The notes: a model not told the origin generated them from the letters alone. Positions 48,406 to 61,880 are shown, numbered from the stretch's first letter. The stretch: 64,000 nucleotides of DNA from Camarhynchus parvulus (GCF_901933205.1 NC_044601.1:30790352-30854351); one strand, 5' to 3'. A program made the numbers and translations.

Positions 48406-51400
48406 GTTTGCTTTCACTGCTTCTGTAACAGTGCAGTAACCCACTTTTGCTTTGCATTAAGTGTTTAAAAAGATAAAGTTGTATTGAATTTGTATCTTAA
48501 AATTCCAGGTTTCTATAGAAACTATATCTTTAGAAAGCAAATTAGGAAGCTCCCAGAAAACACCCTGCCAGGTACAGCAATACTCTTTAGAAGAAGTAAT
48601 CTATTTTTTTGATTCTCTTGACAAATGCATTCAGTTCCCTTTTTTATTTTTCTCTACAAACTTGTTTCACACATGTCTTTGCAAACAATACCAGACACTA
48701 TATCTGACCACTTAGGAATTTCATCCTTAAAATAAAGTAGTTCTTTGAGTTCCATGAACAGTGACCTTAGTTTAGACCTCAATTCCACTCAAAACTGAAG
48801 AATACTTTGTATGCTAACATGAAAAAAGTCATAAAACTAACTACAGGTACCAATTAATACACAAAGACTTTCAGATCCCACAGATGAAAGGGTCATTGCA
48901 CACTGGAGGGCCAAAACTCACAGCTTTCCCGCTGAGATGGGAGTGGCACCTCAAGGGCTTGACTCTCTGACCAGCAGTACTTGTTCAATGGTTTTGCTGC
49001 AAGGCGGTTTTGCATTGTAGCTGTTGCAGTCAATGTGGGATGGTATACAGACAGCTGGGCATCAGGAGAAACTGCCTCCATTCATCCGAAAAGCCCTCAT
49101 ACAGCAAATATTCCTTTAGAAAGATATTCCTGGGTAAAAGTAAATATTTTAGCTGCAATAAAAATGTATTGCTTGCCTTTCTCAAGAGGCTGTTCAAGCA
49201 CCAAATAGATAGCTTTGAGCTGTAATGATAAATGATGGGTTTCATTTCCTTGCTTCACAAATGATGGGATCAAATTGTACATTACAGGTTACAGAAGCAG
49301 CTATGCTAATTCACCTCAACTCTGCAGATAGTTTACACTGTATAAGAAAGCACTTCTTGCTGGGGCATAACTCTCACTAAACACTGGTGTTATGGGAACT
49401 ACAGTATTCTGCATAAGGCAGGCAACTATCAAATACCCAGTCCAAAAGAAAAATCCACCCTCTTGGTTTTTGCAGTCTATTAAGTGTCTGCAAGTCCCAT
49501 GTTTAGAATTTCTGCAGTGAAAAAGATACTTCATTGAAGTGCAGAAATTACAGACTTTTTTCTGTATGGATTTGAACACTATATTATATCATGCGCCAAA
49601 TGTGCACTCTCTAGAGTTAGTCATCATAATGCCTCCTCTTGAATCACAAATTTTGATAAAGGCTGATATTAATACCTTAGTCCTTCCATACTAGGACCCA
49701 GCTGTCCATTTTAATAAGATGTGGAGAAATTCAAAGATTTGGAGATCAGAATCTTGATGACAATTTTACCTGAACTTCATCAACAGTCTTAAATGTTACT
49801 TGGGAGACAAAGGCATGGTACCAAAACTTACTGACTGAAGTACCCACCTACACATAACCTTTGAATCTTCATTATCTTAGGAAACCAGAGTAAAGAACCA
49901 TGTTTATAATATTCATGATTACCAAAGAGGGATATTAAAAATTTGCACAGCCTTTTCCCAATTTAGTGTAATCTTTGCAGCTTGCAGAAAATCTCAGTTG
50001 AGAATGTACCCGTTCCTGAACTCTTTTACCTCCTGACTAACACTGGCTGTTAAATGATGGAACACTCAGTAAAAAATGAAGAAGTACTGGGTGGTAAACA
50101 CTACGCTGTCTGGCAGCTAATATATATATGTATAAATTAATTTCACTTGCAGAGTTTTTTGCACTGCAGCCTCCCCTATGGACTCTATGCCATTTACTGT
50201 AGCTCAGCTCATCTGTCATTAATTCAATTCACTTCACTTCACTGTGACAATGATGCTGCTGCATCCCTCTTGCTCTGTGGATACAGGCTTGTGAATGGGC
50301 AGGCAGTTCCTACAGACTCATATCAACCAAAAACCAAAGATGTAAACTTGTGAGGAAAAACCAGCTGTGTCAGCAGCAAAGAAAGCTTCATTTGTGAAGT
50401 ACCAAAGGCGATCTGGTAGATTCTTCCAGACAAGGTATCCAGGTGGGCAGTGTGGAGGCTTCTTGGGTTTTGCAATGGAAGAAATAAGAGCAGAGCAGTT
50501 ACAGGAAGAAAACTGCAGAGAATCATGCTGCCAATACTGGTGGACTCTGTTAGTTGATCCAAGCCTGTGTAAATTCAAAAAACCTGCAACTAGCTGCAGG
50601 TCAGACCCACTTGGACATGCTCACAAGAACCAAGCATTGTGCCAGCCAATTGCTCTACTATGGGTACGAGAACAGAGCAAACTGAAATTCAGAATAGTTA
50701 CCTTGGGCTTTGATGGTAGCAGGGAGATATGGACTTTAAGTGCATTTAAACACACACATCCCTTTAATCCTTCTTCTTGGCTTTGATTTCTGTTAATTAG
50801 TCTTTGAGAGTCTGAAATGACACGCAACTGATCTGCAGAAGACAGGTAGGCAATAAAAAGTTTATGGAACTAACTTCTGATTAAAGGTCTTGCATAATCC
50901 AGTTATTGAGATGAGTGGAAAAATGGCAAGGGATAAATAGGGCGGTGGAAAGAATTAGAAAGATGTAATTTCAATTTTTTTTCACTCTAGAGCCTAAAAT
51001 GATAAAAACCAGAGACCTCAGGCATGAGGTAATTTTCCTCAGCATCCTACTTTCTAAAAATATCTTCTAGCTCTCTTCTTTTTCCCTCCATTTAAAAGGA
51101 CTGATGTCAGAGCCTTCAGTCATGTCAACAGCTGCTCTGCCTCTGTTTTGCTTCACTTTCCTACCTGTGACAGCAGATGCCATGCCTCTGAAAAAAGCAG
51201 AGTCACAGAATTTCCCCTGGGGTGTGTGTGAGGGAGGGGACCAAGGAAGGAACTCCACAATAGTGCAGTCAGGCAGAAGAAAAAAAGCAGAAGGGAAACC
51301 CTGACCAAACCCAAAACTAGTACTTTCCATACATTCACATCTTCTATGCTACAAAGCACAAAATTTGTGGGACATTCTCAAAGACTACAAAGTCTAAAAG

Positions 51401-52977
51401 AGGAATGTAGATAATGTGAATAAGGCTGATTCTTTCTGGGGACTGAAGGATAGGTTGAAAAATCTTCAGGGACTGCTTTTCTCACTATGCACCTCTTACT
51501 TCAGTGTGAATATTTACGTTTCATAGTCAAGTAGCAGTCACTTTATTTATGAAATACTGCGCATTCACCAGTGCCCCTCCCAAGATGTTTTAGAGAAGAT
51601 TACCAGCACTGTCCTCACCAAAATCCAGTGCTGTATTCACCTCACAAACAAGGTGTAACTACTAGGCATCTCCTGTGTTTCCCTGTAAGGCGTTAGTAGG
51701 ACATTGAGGTGAAGAATTTAAAATGAAACTTAAAGATTAATGATGAAACACTGAAATCTGAAGCATGTGATCTCCTAATTTCACCTACAACTTTTAAATC
51801 TGCACTTAAATATTCCAGAGCTGACTAATTTTGATAAACAAGTGTCTTTTTGCTCATCCAGTGAACACAAATTTTCTATGTGTGTTGCTTTCTAAAAGAA
51901 GAGGAAACTCTGGTGGATCTATGCCTGGAAAACATAAAGAGAAAAGCCCCTTTTGAAGATATTGGAGAAGGGCTATGATAGGAAAAATTGGTAAAAATAA
52001 GAAATATTTTATCAGAAATATACTAACAGGATTCCTTTGTCATTTGGCAAGTCATCACTCAGATATGGCTTTTTATCCTGTCATAATTACAAATCAAAAG
52101 ACGAAGCCCATGTCATTATCCTTATTTTACATGGGCTTTGTGTGGCAAGTGATCTTTCTGGTTGCTTTTTAAACAAAATTTTAAAAGGTAAACAGCAATT
52201 GCACTGACCCTAGCACAGAGGAGAATGTAAGATTGTCAGAGCTTAAATCTGCTCAAACACTATTTGTACACCTGCAAAGCCAAGGTGGGCCCACTAGATC
52301 ATGCAGTCTAAAGTTATAAGTAGTAATCAATTAGTTGAAATCTAGAAGATGACTGCAACCTCAAGAGTTCATATGCAAATGTCTTGTTCCTGTGCACCAC
52401 AGGTGAGGTCTTTCTGCACACACACACAGTTCAAGGTGTTTGAACGTCTCCTCAGAAGTAACTTCTAACTCACAGAAAACGGGATTGAACACATTCATGA
52501 AAAGTTATGTACATCCTTCCAAAAATTCTGCCTCTAGGCTCCTTTACAAAGACTGGAAGAGGAATGCCTCATTCAGAACGCAGACTCTTCTCTTATTCAC
52601 AGGTGGTAAGCCTGTGGAACTGGGCTGTACCTCTCTGGGTGTCACATCCATCAGTTCCTGGAAGGCTTCACAAGGGCAGAGGCAAGCTCTCTCTTGTGAA
52701 GGAATCAGTACCAGCACCATTACTGCAACAAGAAGGCTCTCCTATAGCAAGAAAAAGAGCATGGCTCCAAGCAACCTTCAACTACAAATTTAATTAGTTA
52801 ATTTTATACTTTTTAATTGTGTCTATACTGGAAACTCCAAACACTTGATGATCTCCAGAGTGTGAGAAAAGCAGGCCTCAGAAAGAAGCATTTGAATTAA
52901 GGTACAAATTAAAATTCAGGATATGACAAAACAACTGTAAGTGCTTCTCCTCTCAACACGCTGTTACCCAGTGTGTA

Positions 52978-53000
52978 ACTACATTGACTTGCAATGTAGT
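52978..53000. other. Perfect 9-bp inverted repeat with 5-base loop
   Basis: ACTACATTG (52978-52986) and CAATGTAGT (52992-53000) are exact complements around ACTTG. The stem is short; no known RNA is recognised. Confidence 0.5.
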
Positions 53001-54726
53001 AACTCTGAGTTAAGGTCTGACTGCAAGAATAAAATTACCTAGAACAGTAGTGAATACATGGTGATCACCTGGCTTTGACACCCTTTTCTAATACTAAGGC
53101 CACCTGATCAAGTGGGAAGGAGAAATTTTGAAGGAGGTGAATTTTCTGTCTGTTTCAAGAAAGGCATAAGGGGAATGAAAGCAAATTTAACAAATGACAC
53201 AACAAGAGTAAAATGACCAATGACTGAATTTCAGCACTGAGCAAGAGCAAAAAAGGCGGCATCTCTATCACTGAAAGACTTTTGTCTGAAGTGCCACATC
53301 CTACTGTCCTAGCCCTTGACTTCACAAAAGTTATGTGCTATGCTACTGTGTAACCAAAAATAACTACTGTCAGTTAACTGATTGAATTAATTGATTTTGT
53401 AGAATGTATCTTTACAAACAAAATGCTGTGAAGTAAATGAAAAATATTGGACCTTTGGCAGGACTACTTAGAAATTTATACATATTGTGACTATTGGCAA
53501 TTCTTAATTTGATACTTAATAATCTAAATAATTTATACCTCAATTCTCACTTGTTGCAGCTGACTTTGAAGACATCCTATTGTAGTAGAAAAAATTCTCT
53601 GAGAAATAAACAATAGCTAGTGTATAATTCCCTGCTGAGGATATGTATGAACTCTCCCAGCCCTTTCACAAGAAAGGACTAGTTTATTTTTGTCACATTT
53701 AATGAAATAATCATCTTCAATTTATCAATGGACAAGAAAAAGTACCAGAATAATCATAAGAATTACATAAAGTATTTCCTTGGTTGCTTTTAAAATGAAC
53801 CTGTTTTGATCCATATTTTACCAAGGCATGAGAATGAATTGGTAAAATTGCATTGGATCTAAGACACCTAACAATCCTGAGCACAGTTCTCTGCAAATAA
53901 ATAGATGGTTCTGCAGCAAAGACAAAAGAGGGTAAAAATAAATACATCGCAAATTCATAATTACATGAAAGATGAAATGGCAGTCATAAGTACTGTGATT
54001 TTAACTGGCATATCTGCTGATAGCAAGTATACAAAAATGTAAATACCAACATGGACCATAAAGCTGTTCTTGTTTTATCTCACTCAGTGATGTGGTGCTG
54101 AAAAACATCTTGCTGTAGAGACTGAAACAGGAGTGGTTTAGACTCAATATAGGGTGCCTCTTTGATCTAAAAGTTCCTTTTGTCAATGAGAATTTCATTG
54201 TAAAGAGATTTGCTTTATTTCCTAGGACGTCATTCACTTTGTGTCAGAAGTGTAAACTCTGTTTCATCTCACTAACTGCAGAATATTGTTCTTGACAAAA
54301 ATTCAATATAGTCCCACTGATGGCAAAGGGATAATTACTGAACAAAAGAAAGAAGAAAGCAAATTTTTTAGTTGCCCACTCCAATAGGAGCATGTCCTTT
54401 TCTCATGCATTCCCTAATTTGTGCCAGACAAGCCTAATGGTATCTCACTGATCTGCTTTTAGGTATTTCAGCAGCATTTAAGAAGCGCTGCTATTCATTT
54501 TTTTTCAGGATTTTTCCTCTGTTCTTTAATTTCAGTGCGTTTTCAGAGCTCCCCAGCCACAAGCATCTGAGCATGAGGTGTCATACATCACTCTTAGGGC
54601 GTCAGACCCTTGGGAAGAGGGTGTTTTATACTGCACCTATGCAACATTATTCCAGTTTCACAGTTGTGTGAGGCTCTCAATCACTACTGAACCATTATAA
54701 AGGTAAAGGTTCTGAAAACACAGAAC

Positions 54727-54760
54727 TTTGAGTTCATCTTCTTTTTTGAGTTCATCTTCT
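54727..54760. repeat. Direct duplication of TTTGAGTTCATCTTCT
   Basis: Two identical 16-base copies start 18 bases apart (54727 and 54745). Confidence 0.9.
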
Positions 54761-55374
54761 ACTTCATCTCCCTAAAATGTGGGGTACCTCCAGGGGAGGC
54801 AGAATAGCACAAACTCATGCTCAGGGTTTTTATTTTTTTTTTTTGACAACACCACCCAGCCTCAGCCTACAAGGAATGTAGCATCCTACAAGGATGACCT
54901 GAAATGTTAGGCAACCTCAAAGCCTATGCTTTACTGATTAACTGTAGTTTTCTCCATAAAGAGAAGAGTCTAGTCATATTGTATGTTTTTTGCTGTGGCA
55001 TAAAATACCTGTATAATGGCTAACCTAATAAGCATGATACAGTTCTAAAAGCTCTATTTTTTACACATAAAAACCCATTTCCAAGTAATTTAATGCAAAA
55101 TTATATGCAACTAACTGACCTATAACCAATTAAACAACAGTCACTATTTTTTAACACATACACATCTGTAGTCCAATTAAGTCTGAGGCAAATCTGATTC
55201 AGCTAAAAATATGAATGCTCCTTCCTCTGTAGCTGCCCAGAGTCACAATGACAAGCCTCAAACCCATGCTATTTTCATCTCACTTGCAATAAAATGCATC
55301 AGCCTAAAATCTCCTACATGCATAGCTATTAATTCACTTAATGGATTGGCATTCACCAACAATATGAAACTTGG

Positions 55375-55962
55375 TAGCCTGGAGAGCCAGCTCTGTCCTG
55401 AGGTGCATCAGGCACAGCATCACCAGCCAGGCAAGGGAAGGGATTGTCCTGCTCTGCTCTGCACTGGGGCAGAATCCTGTGCGCAGTTTTGGGTGCCACA
55501 ATGTGAGTAGGACATAAGGCTATTAGCATCCAAATGAGGGCCACAAGGATGATGAAAAGCCTTGAGAGGAAGCCTTTCAAGGAGTGGCTGAGGTCACTTG
55601 GTTTGGTCAGCCTGAAGATGAGTAGACTGAGGGGGCACCTCATTGCAGTTACAACTTCCTTGTGAGGGGGAGAGGAGGGGCAGGCACTGATCTTTTCTCT
55701 GTGGTGATCAGTGGTAGGACCCAGGGGAATGGCCTGAAGTGTCAGGGGACACTTGGTTGCTAGGAGAAGGTTCTTCATACAGAGGGTGGCTGGGCATTGG
55801 AACAGGATGCCAGGGAAGTGGTCACAGCACCAAGCGGATAATGCTCCCAGGCACATGGTGTAGTACTTGGGAATGTCCTGTGCAGGACAAGGAGTTGGAA
55901 ATTGGACTCAATTATTCTTGTGGGCCCCTTCCAACTCAGAATATTCTGGAATTCTGTGAAGA
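55375..55962 (+). mobile_element. CR1 LINE, 5'-truncated, end of ORF2 plus 3' end, plus orientation
   Basis: GGGATTGTCCTGCTCTGCTC, CAGTTTTGGGTGCCACAATG, GAGGGCCACAAGGATGATGA, GCTGAGGTCACTTGGTTTGG, GGTTCTTCATACAGAGGGTG and GGGCATTGGAACAGGATGCC follow CR1 ORF2-3' UTR order, in a different subfamily version from the 27267 copy. It ends CCCCTTCCAACTCAGAATAT plus TCTGGAATTCTGTGA at about 55962. At least one internal deletion is apparent after CTGAAGTGTCAGGGG (about 55735-55755). A 167-codon minus frame here (55353-55856) is its antisense. Confidence 0.93.
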
Positions 55963-56504
55963 TGAACCCCAGGATTGTATTTTCCCACTTACAGTTAAAA
56001 CAAGTTCTCTTTCCAAAAAGTCTTGAGCAATGACACATATACTATCTCTTGCTGTTCCATTGCCACTCCAACCACTTAATCAAGCTGGAAGTGATCCCAA
56101 AACATTATTTTCACCTTGAAAACGGCATTAAGTGAAGTACAAGCAGACTGTCCCTATCTTCTATCCCTAAAATTTAAGCTTTTCAACTCTGTTTAATGCA
56201 ACCACCTCCCAAAGCCCCTGTCAGGGTTTCTAGCTTTGATACTTATCTGACACTATCAAAAAGTACATGTCCATGTTTAGAATTGCAATGGCATATATCC
56301 ACTCTAGGGACTGTAAACAATCCAAGAAGCTCAGATAGGATGCTCCTTTGTAGGAGATAATTTGTCTGATAAAGGTTTCTTCACAATTGGAGATGGCCTG
56401 TTTCTGATGTCTGATCTAAATCAGGTATACCAAGAGCAAGTGCCGTTTGCAGATTAATGAGCTCCATGCTTACATGTGTCACATATGGACATTGACTGTA
56501 CCAT
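55963..56504. other. Unique sequence between CR1 and NUMT
   Basis: No gene or repeat was recognised. Confidence 0.55.
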
Positions 56505-56640
56505 TGAACCCTTTCTACCACTAATAGCCACCCGATGACTCCTAGCTAACCTAACAAACATAGCCCTCCCCCCACCAACAAACCTCATAACAGAACTAAC
56601 TATTGTAATTGCACTTTTCAACTGATCTGCCTTCACAATG
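56505..56640 (+). pseudogene. NUMT: nuclear copy of part of mitochondrial ND4
   Basis: Read with the vertebrate mitochondrial code, the plus strand gives LPLMATRWLLANLTNMALPP and then TNLMTELTIVIALFNWSAFT. This closely matches the conserved middle of NADH dehydrogenase subunit 4, which in mitochondria is a membrane subunit of complex I. Two in-frame TGA codons (56536-56538 and 56623-56625, 29 codons apart) fall at conserved tryptophans. TGA encodes Trp only in mitochondria, so this is transferred mitochondrial DNA and cannot be translated in the nucleus. The C-rich, G-poor composition also differs from the flanks. Similarity stops near 56640 with TAG; about 45 codons of the roughly 459 in ND4 are present. 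Confidence 0.9.
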
Positions 56641-57268
56641 TAGTAAGAAGTGTAATTTTTCTCTGATACATTCTCACAATTCCCTGCAGATCCAGAAGAA
56701 AACAGCCCCCATGAATTCAGCAATAATACTGTAATTCACTACTAACAGTCATAGGAGATGCCTCAGGAATCTGGTAATGGACATGAGCAAAGGCAGCACA
56801 GACACAATAAGCCTCAGTTAGATTACACTTGTCCACACACTTGGGTGGGTTTAGGAGCTGAAAGGCTGAGCAGCACCAGTTACAGTCGAAATACCACTTA
56901 TATCTTTACTGCCTGAGGTAGGAGTGCTGTTACAATTTTTTACATGGGTTAGATGCGTTGGGTCAATTCAAAAAGTGACAGTGATGACAAGCCAAACAAT
57001 TGTCTTGCTGCAAAGTGATCTTCTCAAATTGCAGTTTATTAAAATCATAAAATCAGAAGATCAACAGGGAGCACCATAATCTGAAGAAAAAACCATCTGT
57101 ACTGTGGTATTTCTATGGCAATTAGTAATATGAAACTTACTGTTCCTCCTGCAAAGACATACATAGAATCTGGTGAGATCATCAAATCCAAACTGGATCT
57201 TCTAATAAACATAACTTAAAGCGGGTGCAAACACCAACAATCCCACTCCTAATAACAACATTGAAATT

Positions 57269-57272
<4 letters not shown>
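56641..57272. other. Unique sequence downstream of the NUMT
   Basis: No continuation of ND4 was recognised after 56640. No gene or other repeat was seen. A C- and A-rich patch at 57215-57260 is vaguely mitochondrial in composition but was not identified. Confidence 0.5.

Positions 57273-57303
<31 letters not shown>
57273..57303. repeat. (GT)n microsatellite, about 15 units
   Basis: This is an uninterrupted GT run. Confidence 0.97.
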
Positions 57304-57306
<3 letters not shown>

Positions 57307-59840
57307 TAAATACACATAAAATAAAAACTTTAAAACCACAACATTTGAGACACCTCTAAATCTCTTGGGAGAAAAGACTTTTTACTTCAGTGAGTTGAAT
57401 TTCCCCAGCTAGTCCCCGTCAGGAGCTCTCTAGTGTGTGGGCAGTTGCTGTCCTCTTTGAAGACCACATCTGTTTATATGCAGACTTAACATTTAAGCAT
57501 TAACAGATTCTAGGCTGGAAGTCTCTGTGCATCAGCGAGTGTGGACATCAACCCACATATATAATTGAGACACTACAAAGTGGGTCAAAGCAGGTGAAGC
57601 CTCTTTGTATGAAACAAGACATGTCTCATGGGTTTGGATGCTCTTTGTGTGCTACCTGCTTTGGGACTTCTCTGGAGAACAGAATAAATCACAGTTAAAT
57701 GACAAAGGTAGAGGTCCTCACAGTCTGGACAAAAAAAACCCCAATGAGCAGACCATTGAAAATATAGGTCAGTATTTCCTGCTTTCCAGTGAAAACACAG
57801 CTCCACTCTGTGCACTTCAGTGGGCCTACAAACATACATATGCTCTCTAACAGCTAAAGACAATGCACAAAAAAGCCAAAAAGACACAAGTTAGATTTGT
57901 GTAAGTAGCCAGAGAAAAATTTTCTAGATCAATAAGCTCCATGCAGGCATGCACTGGGAAATTGCCTATTGAGCATTATCCTGTGAGAACAAAAGAATCA
58001 GTTTGCCTTCCATTACACTGTATGCAAGGAGTCAATGCTGCCAATTTAAGCTGTTAATTGAAAATAGCTAATCTGTTTTTAATTCACAACCTGTTGCAGT
58101 CCAAATTAGCTCTCTAATATAGATGTGTATTCAGGCAACTCTAACAAAAGCCAGCTTATTCTGGAGTGGGTTTTTCCAAACATTCAGAGGCATCTGTGTG
58201 ACGAAGCCAGCTGTGAGAGCTCAATGATCTTCAAAATAGACACAAAAAATACAGTCAATTTAGGGATGATCCAAAACTACTCAGTTGCCTGTGGCAGTCT
58301 GAAAACCACTGGCTGCCAAAGAAATCAACCTAAAATTGCAACACTTATGACTTTATGATTATATCTCAAATTCTGGCAGAACTGGGCAGAGTTCCTCAGT
58401 GAGAAGCAAGATTAATCTTCAGCCAATATCATTTTAGCCATGGAAAAAACAATCTTAAATACGCCTAGCAAAACTACCTAAAGCTGGCCCAATAATTACT
58501 GGCTCGGGTTATTTATAAATAGCCAGGATCTGACCTTTTGAAAATACTGTTAGACTATGTACTACATGGGAAATTGCATTTTTTTCTTTGATGTTGACAA
58601 GAATTCATGTTCTTAAAGGTAATTATCATCTGGAAATAACTCCTATTACAACAACTGCATGATAAACAGCAAATATTTGTCTGTACTATAAAAGCTACAC
58701 AGCTATGGTCTGCAAAACACAGATAACTGACAAGCATTAACCATTTTTAATAAGGAGAATATGCAATGCAATGTAATTGCTGACATCAGCTATCTGAATT
58801 TGCAGAAGGAGTTCAAAAGGTTCCAAATCTCATTATTTGTATGAAAGATACATTTATGTTAAAAATTGCATTTGGTTCTGCTGTTGACTGCTATTGATGG
58901 TGATGTACTTTTGAAAGCAAACAGGATTTTGTTAAACTTACCAACTTGATGGAAAACTCAAATGTCTGCAATGATTTAAAATACTGAGGTCAGCATTGGC
59001 TACTCACCTGATTTTATTGGGATCCATATAGTTCTGGGGGGTTTTATTTTTTTTTTTAATATATATAGTGGTGCATTTCCTGCAGTCATACAACTCAATG
59101 GGGATGCCAACAATATATTTTTTTTTAATTTAAGAGTAAATATCTTTCTTTTGCTGCTGTGGAGACACTCTTGCAAACAGGAACCCCTGAAAGTACACAG
59201 ACCAAGAGGTAAACACAAAAGGATCCAGACTAAAACCTGGGGGCTTTTCTATTTCTTTAAAGATGTTATTAATATTTTTAAAACATGTCACCAAATCAGA
59301 CAAACAGTTCCGTGATTTTCTGTTACAAACTGTAAATACTGGAAGGTTGCAAAATGGAAATAGAAAGGGAATTGCTCTCCTTATATTAGAACACACTAAC
59401 TTCTAAGTAGGCCTGAAAAAAAGGCTGGCTAAACCAGGAGATGGGAGGATTTTACAGAACACAGTTGCCAGTGAAACTAGCCTTTCAAGAATGGGATGGA
59501 TATACACTCCAGGACTTGTCCATCTGAGAGCTTTTTCTAGCACTATTTTCCACTAGCTTTGCTGTTCACTGCACATTGGGACCAAAGGCGAGTTTACCAG
59601 AGTAAAAACAGTCTGAATAAAGAATCAACTATTTGTTAATTGCATGGAAATAAAACGTTTTAAATTCAAAGCTATTTTAGTCCTAATTTCTCCATTTTCT
59701 CTCCCTTCACTGAGCAAACTGGGTCTGAGAAACCAAAAGCATAGCTGCAGGCCAGTGTTTCCTGAGCTTTCCCTTGGGAAAAAGAGAAATGCAAAAACCA
59801 CTGCAGCACTGACAGCTGCAGCAGATTTGCTGTGCTAAAG

Positions 59841-59946
59841 AAAAAAAAAAAGAAACCAAAATAACAACCCCCCCCTACCACTCCCCTCCCAAAAAGAAAG
59901 CAAAACAAAGCATAAAAAACCAAACCTAAACACAAAGCCAAAAACC
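59841..59946. repeat. A/C-rich low-complexity tract
   Basis: An A-run is followed by CCCCCCC, CTCCCCTCCC, CAAAACAAAG and AAACC units. It resembles the tracts at 14.3, 14.8 and 17.9 kb, and again the A/C strand is the plus strand. The 127-codon minus frame across it is an artefact. Confidence 0.85.
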
Positions 59947-61844
59947 TGTGACAAATGGCTAGGGAGTTTTCCACAGAACATGCCAAGTTCCACAGTGCAA
60001 TCCGTATGATGTAATTTAACTTTTTGAAGGTAATGCCCAGTTGTGTGTGTAACACAGTGTGTTACAGTGTGCAATAGAACTTCAAACTCAATGTGCTTCT
60101 AGGCTGCATGGAGTATTCTGGAAAAGAAGTCAGGGAGAAGTCTCAGATTGTGGCAGTTGCTGAATAGAGAAATTGTTTCATTACTATATATAGAAGAGTG
60201 GGGAATATATTAAAATTGGTTTCCAAATGGTGAAGAGTACATAAAAATTTGTTTTCAGATAAAGATATTAGCTGATTTTATGGCCTTTAAAAACAATCTG
60301 CTATAAAGTGATTTGACAATTGTTTAGTGACATTGCGCTCTTTGGGTTCAGCATCAACTACTTTTCACTGTTTGTAGACTTGAGCAGGCATCTTGGAGCC
60401 CATATTTGGTGGGCCAACCAGAAAAAGTCCAAAGACAAACAACAATTACATGAGGTCAAAAAATAACAATAAGACTGATTTGCAAGTGAAATTACACTCT
60501 TTAGAAGGGAAAAAGACATGAAAAGATACTGCAGTTTCCAAAACCTTGTTGTGAAGAGGAATGGAGTTCTCTGTCTCTGCACCTGCAGCAGATGGGACAT
60601 GCAGTTGTGGACTTAAGCAGCAGAAAGGTCAGGCAATGCAAGGGTTTCCTGGGGGCAACATGGGAAGGCAGGCCCACCATTATAGGTCTTTCAAATGAGT
60701 TAAAAGTGACCTTTGGATAAAAAGATAAATGACTTTTCAAACTTTCAATACTCTGTCTGTGTATATTTGACATATACCATGGCCAAGCAGCAGCAGAATT
60801 CCTGCTCTCCCACCACCTACACCAAACCACGCAATTTTACAGCACATTCTCTGCATGATCTCCAATGTCAAAAAGGGACAAAAAGGAGACTAAGCTGCTG
60901 CCAAAATGTAGTAAACTGATGAGATTTGGTGGAGTGGGGTGATGAGTATCCATTCTCCCTTTACCTTTATGCTTGAAGAGGCAGCATTTGATGCAGAGCC
61001 AAGGTATGCAAGAAACACAAATTGTCCTACAGAACGGCGCCCAAGAAAGACCAATGCCCAGCCTTCTGCCATGAGGGCTCAACAAGTTTCACAGTTCCCA
61101 TTGCCCTGCCTGTTTTTCTGGCTAAGCTCCTCTGCCCTCTTTTGGTCACTAGGAGTACTTTTCCCACAGGCTTTCCTCCCTGCATTACATACACATCTAG
61201 TGAGCTAGAAAACAATCAGAGATCAGTTGCTTGTCTTTTATTGCACAAGAGTGTCACTCACTTCCACAAGCAAAGAATCGAAATGGATGTGACTTCTGTC
61301 TCCTGCCAGCTACTCACTACTCTGCTCTGCAGTGCGTAGGTGTGTTCCCCCTCTCTCCCAAAATCCTCAGCTTCAGTGGCGTTACCCTTCCTTCCATGTT
61401 CGTGTTGGCAACATCAGCACCTCCACATTTCCTCCGCCTACTTGGCACATCTAAGAGCTGCCTAGAAAAGGTCAATACCATTCTAGCTGCACACCCTCTC
61501 TTTTCAAGAGAATGACATGAGCAAATATTTCATAATCCAGGCCTGAATTACTTTACAAATAATTACACCTACCTCTGATAATTCACTAGGGTCACTGCAC
61601 TGAAATTTCTGCATAGTTAACAACTGCATTACTTTAAAGAACTCATTATAGAATCCATTTAAGATGCTGCCAAGAAGCAGAAGGGAAGAAATTTTCTCAA
61701 GATGAAACATGCGTGGATTTCATTCCCATCATTCTCTACTGGGAAGTCCCTGAACAGCAGTTGGGGCTTGCAGACTGCTCCTTGCAGACAGCAGATTTTA
61801 CATCACTAAGCATGCTTATTTCCTAATCTGTTGCCCCTCTACCA

Positions 61845-61880
61845 CCTTCAGCCTGTGGCTGATCCCCACAGGCTGAAAGG
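61845..61880. other. Strong hairpin: 14-bp stem with one bulge, 7-base loop
   Basis: CCTTCAGCCTGTGG (61845-61858) pairs with CCACAGGCTGAAAGG (61866-61880). Twelve pairs are continuous and perfect next to the loop, and two more follow after a single bulged A. The stem is G+C-rich in an AT-rich setting. There is no T-run directly after it and no known small RNA is recognised. Confidence 0.65.

Larger units (their letters stand above)
48406..55374. other. Unique sequence, no gene recognised
   Basis: No credible exon was found. The 139-codon frame at 50367-50786 and the 117-codon frame at 52440-52793 show no family features. Small structures present are a 9-bp perfect hairpin (52978-53000) and a 16-base direct duplication (54727-54760). 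No mobile element was recognised in this 7-kb stretch, which is notable given its density elsewhere. Confidence 0.5.

Noticed and set aside
50367..50786. 139-codon plus-strand frame
   Set aside because: Overlapping minus frames of similar length and the absence of any conserved motif point to chance.
55353..55856. 167-codon minus-strand frame
   Set aside because: It is antisense to the plus-strand CR1 copy.
57200..57265. C/A-rich patch considered as a second NUMT piece
   Set aside because: No mitochondrial protein or RNA match could be recognised in any frame.
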